DNA of 64,000 nt from Flavobacterium sangjuense (GTDB lineage Bacteria > Bacteroidota > Bacteroidia > Flavobacteriales > Flavobacteriaceae): assembly GCF_004797125.1 (NCBI RefSeq), contig NZ_CP038810.1:806001-870000 (forward strand), written 5' to 3'. Both the position numbers and the translations under genes were made by a program. This document shows positions 7,736 through 17,694 of the stretch, piece after piece. Below the pieces are notes generated by a model. The model searched no databases, had not been told where the DNA came from, and saw nothing but the letters and a program-made list of their open reading frames with translations. Position 1 is the first letter of the stretch. Each line of letters starts with the position of its first letter.

Positions 7736-9316
7736 ATGAACAGAACGAAGATATACAGGCTTTTACTAATACTTTTTGTGGTGAGTATTTCTTTGACCAG
7801 TTGGTATTGTATTAACAAAGAGAGTAAAGAAATTGCCGCGAACAAAAAGAAGAAGGAATCTTTTTCGCTTTCTTTTGACAGTACTTTGGTGGAAACTTTT
7901 TATGCTAAATATCCCAAATTGATTTTGTACAAAAAGCAAGTGCTTTCCCTGTATCAAAAAAATAAGTATGATTTTATTTGGTATGATACTAAAGGCAGAA
8001 AAGAAACCGCAGATGTCATCTTCAATAAAATAAACAATCTGTTTGAAGACGGAGTAATCAGCAAAGTGCCTTATAAAGAAACGCTTGATGGTTTGTTTCA
8101 AAAAACTTCTGAAAAGCCCGATGTTGAAGTTGAATTGTTTTTATCCAACTATTATTTCTACTATACAAATAAAGTACTACAGGGAATTGACGACACAAAA
8201 TCCAATGAGTTAGAATGGTATTTACCCCGAGAAAAGCAATCTTATGTTGCGTATTTAGATTCTTTGTTGGTTGACCCAAAACTCATAGATAAAAAAGAAC
8301 AACATATTGAGCAATATTACAAACTCAAAGCAGTTTTAAAAAAGTATAGAGACATCGAACAAAAAGGCGGTTGGGATTCTATTGCGGTTCCCAAAGATTT
8401 TGTATCAATAAAGCCCGGCGACAGTTCTGATGTTGTGGCAAAAATTAGAACCAGATTATTTCTTACCGGAGATATTGATGTTGATTCCGGCAGAAAATTA
8501 TATGGATTTGCGCTTCAACAAGCGGTTTTGAAATACAAGAAACGCAATGGATTTACTTTGGATAAAATCATTTTGCCAAAGCATATTGATGAGATGAACG
8601 TGCCCATTAGCAGTCGTGTAAAAACCATTATCGTCAATATGGAACGTTGCCGATGGATTTCTCCCGATGTGGCAAAAGCCAAAGAATTTATCGTGGTAAA
8701 TATTCCGTCGTATCGTTTGAGGTATTTCAAAGAAGGACAAGTGGTTTTGAGTTCAAATGTTGTGGTGGGAAGCATGATGAACAAGACAGTTATTTTTAGC
8801 GGTCTGATGAGTTATATAGTGTTTAGCCCTTATTGGAATGTGCCTACAAGTATAAAAGAAAAGGAAATTCTTCCCGGAATTGCGAAGAATAAAAACTATT
8901 TGGCAAAACATAATATGGAATGGAACGGAGCAAACATCAGGCAAAAACCCGGGAAAAATAATTCCTTAGGTTTGGTTAAATTCCTGTTTCCAAATTCGAA
9001 TAATATTTATTTACACGACTCACCAGCCAAAGAATTGTTTACTCAGGAAAAAAGGGCTTTTAGTCATGGTTGCATCCGAGTGGAAAAACCAAAAGAATTG
9101 GCCAATTTAATTTTGGAAGATGATGCTAATTGGACACCGGAAAAAATAGATGCTGCTATGAATAAAGGGAAAGAATCATGGTATACGCTAAAAAATAAAA
9201 TTCCGGTTTACATAGGTTATTTTACCGCTTGGGTTGATGATGACGGCAACATCAATTTCTATAAAGATATTTATGAAAGAGACGAGCGATTGGCGGCTAT
9301 GTTGGTTGAAGAATAA
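7736..9316 (+). CDS. L,D-transpeptidase, YcbB-like
   Basis: This envelope enzyme of 526 residues probably forms 3-3 peptidoglycan crosslinks or attaches proteins to the wall. An N-terminal hydrophobic segment (residues 8-25) acts as signal or anchor. A helical N-terminal region and a peptidoglycan-binding-like stretch (around residues 220-280, KPGDSSDVVAKIRTRLFLTGD) precede the YkuD catalytic domain. The active-site signature HDSPAK...SHGCIRV is complete, with the nucleophile at Cys446. The long insertion between the binding module and the catalytic motif is typical of the YcbB (LdtD) branch. It is single-gene and convergent with the unknown exported protein 4 bases downstream. Peptidoglycan remodelling is certain as a family role; the exact linkage is not. 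Confidence 0.92.
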   Translation: MNRTKIYRLLLILFVVSISLTSWYCINKESKEIAANKKKKESFSLSFDSTLVETFYAKYPKLILYKKQVLSLYQKNKYDFIWYDTKGRKETADVIFNKINNLFEDGVISKVPYKETLDGLFQKTSEKPDVEVELFLSNYYFYYTNKVLQGIDDTKSNELEWYLPREKQSYVAYLDSLLVDPKLIDKKEQHIEQYYKLKAVLKKYRDIEQKGGWDSIAVPKDFVSIKPGDSSDVVAKIRTRLFLTGDIDVDSGRKLYGFALQQAVLKYKKRNGFTLDKIILPKHIDEMNVPISSRVKTIIVNMERCRWISPDVAKAKEFIVVNIPSYRLRYFKEGQVVLSSNVVVGSMMNKTVIFSGLMSYIVFSPYWNVPTSIKEKEILPGIAKNKNYLAKHNMEWNGANIRQKPGKNNSLGLVKFLFPNSNNIYLHDSPAKELFTQEKRAFSHGCIRVEKPKELANLILEDDANWTPEKIDAAMNKGKESWYTLKNKIPVYIGYFTAWVDDDGNINFYKDIYERDERLAAMLVEE

Positions 9317-9320
9317 TGTT

Positions 9321-10259
9321 TTATTTTTTCTGAATCGCTTTCTGCAATTCTTTCAAATCGCTTGATTTAAAGTTCGAAGGCGAACCAGAATACTCGGTAT
9401 AAATAATTTCACCCGTTTTAGAATTGGTTACGGTAACGAACTTCCCGTCCTTGGTTTTGATGAACAGCAAGTAATAGAACGGTGTCGGATTGCTCAGAAT
9501 TTTATCATTAAGTTCCTCCAAAGAAAGCAGTTTGTATGTCAGATTGTAGCCTTCAAAGATTTCTTTAGTTTCAAATTTTTTGCTTTCGTCATCTGCATTT
9601 TTCGAAAACTTAGTCATTACATAATCGGGAATGAACAGCGTTTCTGATGCTAGTTTTTTTAGTTCGTCTTTGTTGTAAAAGACTGTTTTGGCTTCGCGAA
9701 TTTCACCTTTATTAAGCAGGATTGTCATTTGCTGAATATAATTAGCAACAATGCCGGCACTCCAATTTTCAAGATGTCCGCTGGCATCATAGTCCATTTT
9801 GTAAAGACTGCTTGGATAGTTTTGTGCTGTGAAATCGGCGAAAAGTTCTATAGTGGCGAGTGAGATTTTATCGGCTTGGTTGAAATGCTTTCTCTTTTTT
9901 GGGTCGTAAGTATAATTCCCGTTGGTCGTCCAAAGTTCTAAATAAATGTGTGATTCCGTGTTCTCCATAGTGCTGTTCGAACTGGTCATATTCGCAGTAA
10001 TGGTAACAAAGCTATTATTAGGAGCAATGTTTTTTTCTACCTCTGTATATTTTATGCATTCTACTTTTGAAAGTGTCCAGTTTTTTTTGATAGCCTCAAC
10101 ATAGGCTGCTGCTTTTGGTGATGCCGGATTACTCATAGCGAAGAACGTAGTGCCGTTTTTTATTTTAGCTATTTCACTAACATTTGTAATGGCGATTTGA
10201 CCGAAGCTAATTGCCGGAAGTATTAGTATGAAATGTAAAAAAGAAGTTTTTAGTTTCAT
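9321..10259 (-). CDS. Exported protein, function unknown
   Basis: The 312 residues start with a signal peptide (MKLKTSFLHFILILPAISFG, cleavage near residue 20). The mature part has no transmembrane helix and no cysteine cluster. It looks like a mixed alpha/beta periplasmic or secreted protein, with a beta-rich centre (FVTITANMTSSNS, YLELWTTNGNYTYD) and a C-terminal strand pair containing GKFVTVTNSKTGEIIYTEYSG. No family is recognised. It is bounded on its downstream side by the convergent L,D-transpeptidase gene and upstream by the terminator of the galactan operon, so it should be its own transcription unit. Confidence 0.75.
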   Translation of the reverse strand: MKLKTSFLHFILILPAISFGQIAITNVSEIAKIKNGTTFFAMSNPASPKAAAYVEAIKKNWTLSKVECIKYTEVEKNIAPNNSFVTITANMTSSNSTMENTESHIYLELWTTNGNYTYDPKKRKHFNQADKISLATIELFADFTAQNYPSSLYKMDYDASGHLENWSAGIVANYIQQMTILLNKGEIREAKTVFYNKDELKKLASETLFIPDYVMTKFSKNADDESKKFETKEIFEGYNLTYKLLSLEELNDKILSNPTPFYYLLFIKTKDGKFVTVTNSKTGEIIYTEYSGSPSNFKSSDLKELQKAIQKK

Positions 10260-10298
10260 TTTTTTGGAAGTTATCGTTAACTATTCCAAACTTACTAA

Positions 10299-10334
10299 AA
10301 AAACCAATCTCGTTTTTGAACAAGACTGGTTTTT
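10299..10334 (-). terminator. Terminator of the galactan operon
   Basis: A 12-bp stem with one mismatch (AAAAACCAATCT against AGACTGGTTTTT) has a 12-base loop and A/T runs at both ends. It lies 34 bases after the stop of the symporter gene, the last gene of the six-gene operon. Confidence 0.75.
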
Positions 10335-10367
10335 ATTTATAATTTGAACGAGTACAAATGTTTATTT

Positions 10368-12038
10368 CTACCAGAAAACAGTATACAATGCAGCTAAAAT
10401 AGCCGTAATAATCAACATTCCTACTGTGAAACCAGGCGACATTTTGAACATCGTTTTATCTACTTCTAAGCCGTTAGGTTGAACGCCTTTTTTGTTTTCA
10501 TAGATACTGATGAAATACATGCCAATTACGCAAATCAGGAATACAAATCCCATACGGTCAATAAACGGAATTTCATAAAGACCATCAGCATTAGGAACAG
10601 CAAATCCCATCGGATTCAGGAATGACAAGTCTACAAAGGCAGGCATGAATTTGAAAATAATTGAAAATAAGAAACCGCCAATAGTTGCAAACAAAGCAGC
10701 GTTGGAAGTTGTTTTTTTCCAGAAGAATCCAAGGATAAACATCGCAAAAACCCCAGGACTAACAAAACCTGTATATTCCTGTATGTATTGGAATCCGCCC
10801 TTTTTATCAATGCCTAAAAATGGCGCTACAATCACTGCAATAATCATAGCAGTTATGATAGTTGTTTTCCCGATTTTAACCAATTTCTTTTCATCTGCTT
10901 CGACATTCAGTTTGGTTTTATAAATATCCAAAGTAAAAATAGTTGCGATACTATTGGCCTTTCCTGCTAACGAAGCCACTATCGCCGCAGTCAACGCAGC
11001 AAATGATAATCCTTTTAATCCAACAGGTAATAAGTTCAATAAGATTGGATAAGCTCGGTCAGGATTTACGCTTCCGTCCTGCAACATCTCCGTTTGAAAA
11101 TGACCATTTTGATATAAAACAAAAGCTGCAATTCCGGGAAGGACCACAATAACAGGCATTAATAATTTCAAGAAAGCTGCGAATAAGATTCCGCCTCGCG
11201 CCGTTTTTAAATCAGCGCCCAAAGCTCTTTGTGTGATGTATTGGTTGCAACCCCAATAATTCAAGTTGATAATTAACATACCACCAATCAAAACAGACAA
11301 TCCGGGCAAGTCCATATAATTCGGATTCGATTTATCAAAAATCATATGAAAATGGTCATTGGCATGTGTGGTCATCAGGTTAAATCCATTGATAACTCCG
11401 TTTGAACCAAATTCGGTTGCCACTAAATTCAGAGCTAAATAAGTCGTTACCAATCCACCTAAAATCAAAAAGAAAACCTGAATCACATCCGTATAACCAA
11501 TTACTTTCATTCCGCCAAGCGTAATCATCACTGCGAAAAAAGCCAAGAATATCATGCAAAAAGTAATATTCAAACCTGAAATACTGCTTATCGCCAAAGC
11601 GCCCAAATATAAAATCGAAGTCAGATTCACCAGGACATAAAGCAAGAGCCAAAATACCGCCATAATCATTGCCACATTGCTGTTGTAACGTTTGTTGAGG
11701 TATTGTGGCATCGTAAAGATTTTGTTTTTCAGATAAACCGGCATGAAGAAAACCGCAACAATAACAAGTGTTGCTGCTGCCATCCATTCATAAGTGGCAA
11801 TTGCCAATCCCATTTTGAAACCGCTGCCACTCATTCCGATAAATTGTTCGGCACTAATGTTACTAGCAATTAATGACGCGCCAATCGCCCACCAGGTCAG
11901 CGAACCTTCGGCTAAGAAATAGTCATTACTGCTGGTTTGTGCTTTCTTTTTTCGGTTGTAAATCCAAAATCCGTATCCTACGATAATGACGAAATACAAG
12001 AAGAAAACAATATAATCCTGGGTGGCTAAGGTTTGCAT
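10368..12038 (-). CDS. Sodium:solute symporter (SSS family), probably for galactose/glucose
   Basis: The 556 residues form a polytopic inner-membrane protein with about 13-14 transmembrane helices, as in the sodium:sugar symporter family (vSGLT type). The N-terminal motif NDYFLAEGSLTWWAIGASLIASNISAEQFIGMSGSG is characteristic of SSS sugar carriers. Further family stretches are SGLNITFCMIFLAFFAVMITLGGMKVIGYTDV and LSFAALTAAIVASLAGKANSIATIFTLDIYK. It is the last gene of an operon holding endo-galactanase, beta-galactosidase, galM, galK and galT. It probably imports the galactose released outside or in the periplasm. The gap to galT is one base, so translation is probably coupled. Substrate assignment is from context. 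Confidence 0.88.
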   Translation of the reverse strand: MQTLATQDYIVFFLYFVIIVGYGFWIYNRKKKAQTSSNDYFLAEGSLTWWAIGASLIASNISAEQFIGMSGSGFKMGLAIATYEWMAAATLVIVAVFFMPVYLKNKIFTMPQYLNKRYNSNVAMIMAVFWLLLYVLVNLTSILYLGALAISSISGLNITFCMIFLAFFAVMITLGGMKVIGYTDVIQVFFLILGGLVTTYLALNLVATEFGSNGVINGFNLMTTHANDHFHMIFDKSNPNYMDLPGLSVLIGGMLIINLNYWGCNQYITQRALGADLKTARGGILFAAFLKLLMPVIVVLPGIAAFVLYQNGHFQTEMLQDGSVNPDRAYPILLNLLPVGLKGLSFAALTAAIVASLAGKANSIATIFTLDIYKTKLNVEADEKKLVKIGKTTIITAMIIAVIVAPFLGIDKKGGFQYIQEYTGFVSPGVFAMFILGFFWKKTTSNAALFATIGGFLFSIIFKFMPAFVDLSFLNPMGFAVPNADGLYEIPFIDRMGFVFLICVIGMYFISIYENKKGVQPNGLEVDKTMFKMSPGFTVGMLIITAILAALYTVFW

Positions 12039-12039
12039 A

Positions 12040-13092
12040 TTAATAGGTTTTGGTTTTATAATGTTGGTTTGGTAAGCCTCTTAAAATTTTGGCACTTTGC
12101 TCGGGCGAAATATCGCGTTGTGCTTCACCCAGCATTTCGTAACCTACCATGAATTTTTTCACAGTAGCGCTTCGCAATAATGGTGGATAAAAGTGCATGT
12201 GAAAATGCCATTCGGGATGCGAAACCCTGTCGGTTGGTGCTTGATGAATTCCCGCTGAATACGGAAAAGAAGTTTCAAAAAGGTTGTCGTATTTCACCGT
12301 AATTCCTTTGATTATTTCGGCAAATGCTAAAGTTTCGGCTGCCGTCATCGCGATGATATTCCCAAAATGCCTTTTGCTGATAATCATCGTTTCGTAAGGC
12401 CAGGTTGCCCAAAACGGAACTACGACAGCAAAATGATTGTTTTCTAAAACGATGCGTTCTTCCTTTTTTAATTCGGCTTCCAAATAGTCTTTCAGTAAGC
12501 TCGAATTGTTTTTTTCGAAATAGGCGCGAAGGCTTTTTTGTGTTTTTTCCACCTGCGTTGGCAAAGAGGATTGTGCCCAAATTTGTCCATGCGGATGCGG
12601 ATTGCTGCAACCCATTACGCTGCCTTTGTTTTCAAAAATCTGAACGTAATTGATATAGTCATGACTTCCCAATTCGATGTATTGTTCGGCCCATGTTTGC
12701 ACCACTTTTTCAATATCGGCAACTTCCATTTCAGGCAAAGTGAGATTGTGTTTTGGCGAAAAGCAAACTACTTTGTTGATGCCTCTTTCGGGTTTTAACT
12801 GGAATAAAGTATTGTTTTTATTTTCATAATTAACTTCATCTTTTAGTAAAGCTGAAAAGTCATTTTCAAATACATAACAATCAGTATAATCAGGATTTTT
12901 TACGCCATTCGCACGCACATTCCCGGCGCATAAATAACAAGTTTCATCGTGTTCAGGGCGATTGTCTTCGTGTACTTTTTCGTTTTGCCCTTGCCACGGA
13001 CGTTTATTGCGATGTGGCGAAACCAATATCCATTCGTCAAGCAAAGGATTGTAGCGGCGGTGCGGATGTTCGTTGTTATTGAATGGTTGCAT
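12040..13092 (-). CDS. galT: Galactose-1-phosphate uridylyltransferase
   Basis: GalT exchanges UMP between UDP-glucose and galactose-1-phosphate in the Leloir pathway. The 350 residues are the normal size. The catalytic triplet SNPHPHGQ is present, with His166 and His168; the second is the expected uridylylated nucleophile. A zinc site is suggested by C52xxC55 in CYLCAGN, and RNKRPWQGQ and ATWPYETMIISKRH are family signatures. It overlaps the end of galK by 17 bases and is followed one base later by the symporter gene, as expected for translationally coupled operon genes. No galE was found in the window, so UDP-galactose epimerase must be encoded elsewhere. Confidence 0.97.
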   Translation of the reverse strand: MQPFNNNEHPHRRYNPLLDEWILVSPHRNKRPWQGQNEKVHEDNRPEHDETCYLCAGNVRANGVKNPDYTDCYVFENDFSALLKDEVNYENKNNTLFQLKPERGINKVVCFSPKHNLTLPEMEVADIEKVVQTWAEQYIELGSHDYINYVQIFENKGSVMGCSNPHPHGQIWAQSSLPTQVEKTQKSLRAYFEKNNSSLLKDYLEAELKKEERIVLENNHFAVVVPFWATWPYETMIISKRHFGNIIAMTAAETLAFAEIIKGITVKYDNLFETSFPYSAGIHQAPTDRVSHPEWHFHMHFYPPLLRSATVKKFMVGYEMLGEAQRDISPEQSAKILRGLPNQHYKTKTY

Positions 13093-14263
13093 GATTGTCT
13101 TTGTAAAGCGTTGTGCCTTTTGAAATTTTTACTTTATATGCTTTTAGTTCGATACCAAAAGTGTCTGCATAGCGTTCAGAAATAGTTTTGATTAGTGCTT
13201 CTTCAGTTCCTTTTTCAACCAAATTTATAGAACATCCGCCAAAACCACCGCCCATCATTCGGGAACCTAAAACGGTTTTTTCATGTTGCACGGCATCAAC
13301 TAAAAAATCAATTTCTTCACAACTCACTTCATATTCTTTGGACAAACCTTCATGTGTTTCCGACATCAGTTTACCTAATGTTGCAAAATCCGAATCAGTC
13401 AAAGCTTTCGCAGCATCACTCACACGTTGGATTTCTTTCACTACAAAATGACAGCGTTTGAAAATGGTTCTTCCTAATTGTTCATTTAGTTCCAAAACCA
13501 TTTCTTCAGTGCAATCTCTAAATGTTTTTACAGTTGGGAAGTTCTTTTTTATGATAGCTAATCCTTTTTCGACTTCCTTTCTTCTTACATTATAACCCGA
13601 AGTCAAATGTGTGTGTTTTACATTGCTGTCCAATAAAAGTAACGAATATTTTTTGAAGTCGGCATTGTAATATTCATATTCCAAAGTGTTGCAATCGAGT
13701 TTGATGACTTTATTTTTTTTGCCAAAAACCGAAGCAAACTGATCCATAATACCACAATTCACGCCCACAAAAGTATGTTCCGATTTTTGTCCGACAAGTG
13801 CGATTTGTTCTTTGGTTAAACCCAAATCAAACAAAGTATTCATGGCATAACCAATGCCACATTCAAGAGCTGCTGAAGAAGAAAGTCCGGCGCCCATCGG
13901 AATCGTACTACTGAAAACAATATTAAAACCTTGTGCCAATCCGTGCGCGTTTTTTAACTGACTTAACACGCCCAAAATATAATTCACCCACATTTTATCG
14001 ACAGGCTTCAGTTCATCTTTCAGGTCAAACTTATAAGCTTCGTTTAAGTCTTTGGCAATAAGAGCGCACTCACTGTTTTCGTTTTTTGAAATCGCAAAAC
14101 AAATGTATTTGTTGATGGCAGCCGGCATTACAAAACCGTCGTTGTAGTCAACATGCTCGCCAATAATATTGATTCTTCCCGGAGAAAGAAAAATGTATTC
14201 GGGCTTGTTGTGAAACAACTTTTCAAAATGCCCGGAAGTATGCTGAATTAATTTCTTCTTCAT
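13076..14263 (-). CDS. galK: Galactokinase
   Basis: GalK phosphorylates galactose with ATP. ATG at 14261-14263 gives 395 residues, close to the usual size, and starts MKKKLIQHTSGHFEKLF. The open frame continues upstream but only into the end of the beta-galactosidase gene. The family signature GRINIIGEHVDYNDG is at residues 29-43. The GHMP-kinase loop PMGAGLSSSAALE follows near residue 125, and the C-terminal motif GSRMMGGGFGGCSI is present. The start overlaps the beta-galactosidase stop as ATGA, and the end overlaps galT by 17 bases, so all three should be translated together. Confidence 0.97.
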   Translation of the reverse strand: MKKKLIQHTSGHFEKLFHNKPEYIFLSPGRINIIGEHVDYNDGFVMPAAINKYICFAISKNENSECALIAKDLNEAYKFDLKDELKPVDKMWVNYILGVLSQLKNAHGLAQGFNIVFSSTIPMGAGLSSSAALECGIGYAMNTLFDLGLTKEQIALVGQKSEHTFVGVNCGIMDQFASVFGKKNKVIKLDCNTLEYEYYNADFKKYSLLLLDSNVKHTHLTSGYNVRRKEVEKGLAIIKKNFPTVKTFRDCTEEMVLELNEQLGRTIFKRCHFVVKEIQRVSDAAKALTDSDFATLGKLMSETHEGLSKEYEVSCEEIDFLVDAVQHEKTVLGSRMMGGGFGGCSINLVEKGTEEALIKTISERYADTFGIELKAYKVKISKGTTLYKDNHATIQ

Positions 14264-16689
14264 TTGATTTGTATTGTTGTTGAAGCGGAAACTAATCCGT
14301 TTGCTTTTGCTTCTAATTTTATAATGCCTGGTGTCTTTCCGGCTTGGATGATAACCTGGCATTTTCCGCTGAAAGCACTACGTTGCCACATGCCATCCCC
14401 ACATTTATCTGCTTCATGCGAACTTGGATCGCCATTGCCCACGCCAATGATTTTGGCATCGCCTGAAATAGAAAAGTAAATCTTGTTGTTCGCGTCAGGA
14501 ATTTCTTTTCCGTTTGCGTCTTGGAAAGAAACATTGATTACCGTTCCGTCTTTACCATCGGCAAGCATCACAGTTTTGTCTGGGGAAACAATAACTTTTG
14601 ACGCCTGACCTGTGGTTTCTACTTTAGTAGTTAATTTTTTTCCTTTTTTGTATGCAATGGCTTCCAATGTTCCTGGCTCGTAAGTAACCTGCCATTGCAA
14701 ATGAGAGTTTCTAGGCATTACTTTTTTACCAAGGCTTTTTCCGTTTAAAAATAACTCCACATCATCTGCATTGGTATTTACCCAAACATCGATAGGCTTT
14801 CCAATTTTATCCGGCCAGTTCCAATGCGGAGAAATGTGAAGAATATCTTCGTTTGTCCACCAACTTTTATAATAGTAATAAATGTTTTTCGGGAAACCGC
14901 AAACATCTAAGATGCCAAAATGCGAATTGATATTTGGCCATTTATAAGGCGTTGGTTCACCGCGATAATCAAAACCTGTCCATACAAAACCGCCTAACCA
15001 ATACTTGTTTTCGGCAGCCAGTTTCCACCAATCTTCGGCTTTGCTTGCCCACCAAGGTGCAGTAATATCCTGGTCGGGAACGTAAGCACGGATACTGTCT
15101 TTTTCATAAATTCCTCTTGTCGTTACGGTGCTTCCCATTTCGGTTCCAAGCAAAGGTTGATTTGGATGGTCACGATGATAATCGGCTACGGCAAATTGGC
15201 GGTAATTGAATCCACGAATCGGAATCACTTCGTTTACGCCTTTAAAATCATTGCCCATATCGGCAGCATACGTACTGGTTCGCGTAGGATCTAATTCCTT
15301 TTGAATAGCCAATAACGATTGTGCGATTCGTTTACCGTATTCATTTCCCTGAATGTTTTGTTCTTCGTTTCCAATCGACCATAAAAAAACGGAAGCATGA
15401 TTTCGGTCACGACGAAGTAATCGTTGGAATTGGTCAATATATTCCGGACTACTATTCAATAATCGTTGTTCGTCTAAAACCAGCATTCCTAAACTGTCAC
15501 AAGCATCTAAAAGCTCCGGAGTTGGAGCATTATGACTCGTTCTGTAGGCATTAGAACCCATTTCTTTTAATAATTTTATACGGTAATATTGCATAAAATC
15601 GGGCAACGCACTTCCGATTCCAGCGTGGTCTTGATGGTTGTTGGTGCCTTGAATTTTGATGTGTTTTCCGTTGAGGAAGAAACCTTCATTGGCATCAAAC
15701 CGTACCGTTTTGATTCCGAAATTGACTTTCTTTTTATCGACAATCTGATTATTTTGCTTTATAACAGAAACAACTTTGTACAAATACGGATTTTCTAACG
15801 ACCATAAAGTGGCATTATTCAGAGCAATTTTTTGTTTGACCGTAGTTTTTCCGTTGACTGATAATGTAAAATTTTGTTCCGATGTTTTGGCAATTTGTTT
15901 TCCGTTTCTATCAGTTACATAAGAATAAATTGTTCCTTTTGATGAAGTCAAGTTTTTGTTTTCGACTTCGGTTTCAATAGTTACGGAAGCATTTTTACCA
16001 TTTACAGTTGAATGAACAAAAACACCATCTTCGGGAATATGAACATTGTTGCGAATGTTTAGCCAAACGTGACGATAAATTCCGGCACCTTCATAAAACC
16101 AACCTTCGCTTTGCGTTGCATCCACACGAACAACGATTACGTTTCCACTTTCAAAATTCATATAGTCAGTTATGTCGTATGATTTGCCAACATAACCACT
16201 AAAATTGGTGCCAACGTAAAAACCATTTACCCAAATAGCAGCATTTCTATAAACGCCATCAAATTGAATTTCGAAACGCTTTCCTTCGTCTTTTTTATCT
16301 ATTGAAAAACGCTTTCGATACCAACCAATACTCGTTTCGGGATACAATCCGCCAACAGGTTTGTAACCATGACTATCCATTTCATGTGTTGCTGATTTTA
16401 CAAAAGGAAGCTCAACAACCCAATCGTGAGGAACATCAACTTTTGTCCAGGTGGAATCAACAAATTTGGGACTAACAATCGTTGCTTCAAACACATTTGA
16501 TTTGTGAAATAACAACTTATTTCCGTAATTGAAATCTTTTTCAGAATTGGCTGAATTCCCAAAATGGAACTTCCAGCCTTCATCTAAGTTTATTTTAGCT
16601 TCGCTCAGTTCGGCTTTGCCTCGGGTCTTTTGCGCATTTGTGATGGCAAAGAAAAAGAGTAGTAGTAGGAGTAGTGTTTTTTTTAGCAT
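14260..16689 (-). CDS. GH2 beta-galactosidase, exported
   Basis: This 809-residue glycoside hydrolase family 2 enzyme starts with a signal peptide (MLKKTLLLLLLFFFAITNAQ), so it should work in the periplasm or outside. I preferred ATG at 16689 over the ATG 7 codons upstream because it gives the cleaner signal. In order there are a sugar-binding jelly-roll domain, an immunoglobulin-like domain, the TIM-barrel, and C-terminal beta domains of the kind seen in bacteroidal GH2 enzymes (a DUF4982-like segment, then an Ig-like domain). The acid/base is Glu442 in WSIGNEE and the nucleophile is Glu517 in LGTEMGS. In this operon it should release galactose from the galacto-oligosaccharides produced by the GH53 enzyme. 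GH2 also includes beta-glucuronidases and mannosidases, so specificity rests on context. Confidence 0.92.
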   Translation of the reverse strand: MLKKTLLLLLLFFFAITNAQKTRGKAELSEAKINLDEGWKFHFGNSANSEKDFNYGNKLLFHKSNVFEATIVSPKFVDSTWTKVDVPHDWVVELPFVKSATHEMDSHGYKPVGGLYPETSIGWYRKRFSIDKKDEGKRFEIQFDGVYRNAAIWVNGFYVGTNFSGYVGKSYDITDYMNFESGNVIVVRVDATQSEGWFYEGAGIYRHVWLNIRNNVHIPEDGVFVHSTVNGKNASVTIETEVENKNLTSSKGTIYSYVTDRNGKQIAKTSEQNFTLSVNGKTTVKQKIALNNATLWSLENPYLYKVVSVIKQNNQIVDKKKVNFGIKTVRFDANEGFFLNGKHIKIQGTNNHQDHAGIGSALPDFMQYYRIKLLKEMGSNAYRTSHNAPTPELLDACDSLGMLVLDEQRLLNSSPEYIDQFQRLLRRDRNHASVFLWSIGNEEQNIQGNEYGKRIAQSLLAIQKELDPTRTSTYAADMGNDFKGVNEVIPIRGFNYRQFAVADYHRDHPNQPLLGTEMGSTVTTRGIYEKDSIRAYVPDQDITAPWWASKAEDWWKLAAENKYWLGGFVWTGFDYRGEPTPYKWPNINSHFGILDVCGFPKNIYYYYKSWWTNEDILHISPHWNWPDKIGKPIDVWVNTNADDVELFLNGKSLGKKVMPRNSHLQWQVTYEPGTLEAIAYKKGKKLTTKVETTGQASKVIVSPDKTVMLADGKDGTVINVSFQDANGKEIPDANNKIYFSISGDAKIIGVGNGDPSSHEADKCGDGMWQRSAFSGKCQVIIQAGKTPGIIKLEAKANGLVSASTTIQIK

Positions 16690-16693
16690 TGTT

Positions 16694-17692
16694 TTATTCT
16701 TTAAAAGCATCCAAAGCAGGAGAAGGTTTTCCGTCAGCCTGCCAAGCGCTTAAGTTGTAATGACTCCAGCTTCTTGCGCCTTGAGGTTCCCAATAGAATA
16801 CACCAAGACCTTTGTTGTTTGGAACATTTTTCACAGCTTTAATGGCTGTCGCCAATAGTTGGTAAGTGTTTTCAACTTTATCGTCTTCGCCACCAATTTC
16901 AACTATCATCACTTCTTTACCATAACGTTTTACCATATCATTCAAATTGAATTCTAAATCGGCAATCACTTCGGTGTAATCTTTCTTAATCCAAAACGGA
17001 TAATAGGATAAACCGATTACATCATAACGCACTTTTTGTCTGGTAGCATTATCAAAAAAAGTTCTGAATTTGGCATTGTTATTTCCTTCATCAACATGCA
17101 CAATGACCTTGATGTTTTTGTCTACTGCTTTCACCGCATCATAGCCTTTATTTAATAATTGTCCGAGTTGATCCCAATGATTTGTGCTGCCATCAGGCCA
17201 AAGCATTCCGCCCGGAATTTCATTCCCAATTTGCACCCATTCCGGAGTTACGCCGGCAACTTTCAGCGCATTGATTACATCAAAAGTATGATTGTAAACA
17301 TCGTTTAATAATTCCGGGAATGAATGGTTGCTCCATGCTTTTGGCTTGAATTGTTTTGCCGGATCAGCCCAGGAATCAGAATAATGAAAGTCAATCATAA
17401 TACGGAAACCCATTTTTTGCGCACGCAATGCCATTATGATGGTTTCTTCTTTACTGCAATGCCCGCTGGCTTTATCATTATTTGGATTTACCCAAACACG
17501 CAATCGAATGGAGTTCATCCCTCGGTCTTTTAGCAATTGCAGGCAATCTTTTTCTTTGCCATCGGTATCATAAAATTTATAACCTGTGGCTTCCATTTGA
17601 GGCAGCCAACCAACATCGGCGCCTTTTGCAAAAGGTTTATTTTGGCTAAAGCCAATTGTCGAAACAAGTAATGCTAAAAGAATTTTTCTCAT
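16694..17692 (-). CDS. GH53 arabinogalactan endo-beta-1,4-galactanase
   Basis: The 332-residue enzyme cleaves beta-1,4-galactan, the side chain of type I arabinogalactan in pectin. It has a short signal peptide (MRKILLALLVSTIGFSQ). GH53 signatures are clear: GADVGWLPQMEATG at the start of the barrel, DFHYSDSWADPAKQ near residues 101-114, the acid/base Glu158 in QIGNEIPGG and the nucleophile Glu265 in MIVEIGGED. GH53 is almost exclusively endo-galactanase, so this gene sets the target of the whole operon. It sits between galM (2-base gap) and the beta-galactosidase gene (4-base gap). No carbohydrate-binding module or type IX sorting domain is attached. Confidence 0.95.
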   Translation of the reverse strand: MRKILLALLVSTIGFSQNKPFAKGADVGWLPQMEATGYKFYDTDGKEKDCLQLLKDRGMNSIRLRVWVNPNNDKASGHCSKEETIIMALRAQKMGFRIMIDFHYSDSWADPAKQFKPKAWSNHSFPELLNDVYNHTFDVINALKVAGVTPEWVQIGNEIPGGMLWPDGSTNHWDQLGQLLNKGYDAVKAVDKNIKVIVHVDEGNNNAKFRTFFDNATRQKVRYDVIGLSYYPFWIKKDYTEVIADLEFNLNDMVKRYGKEVMIVEIGGEDDKVENTYQLLATAIKAVKNVPNNKGLGVFYWEPQGARSWSHYNLSAWQADGKPSPALDAFKE

Positions 17693-17694
17693 GA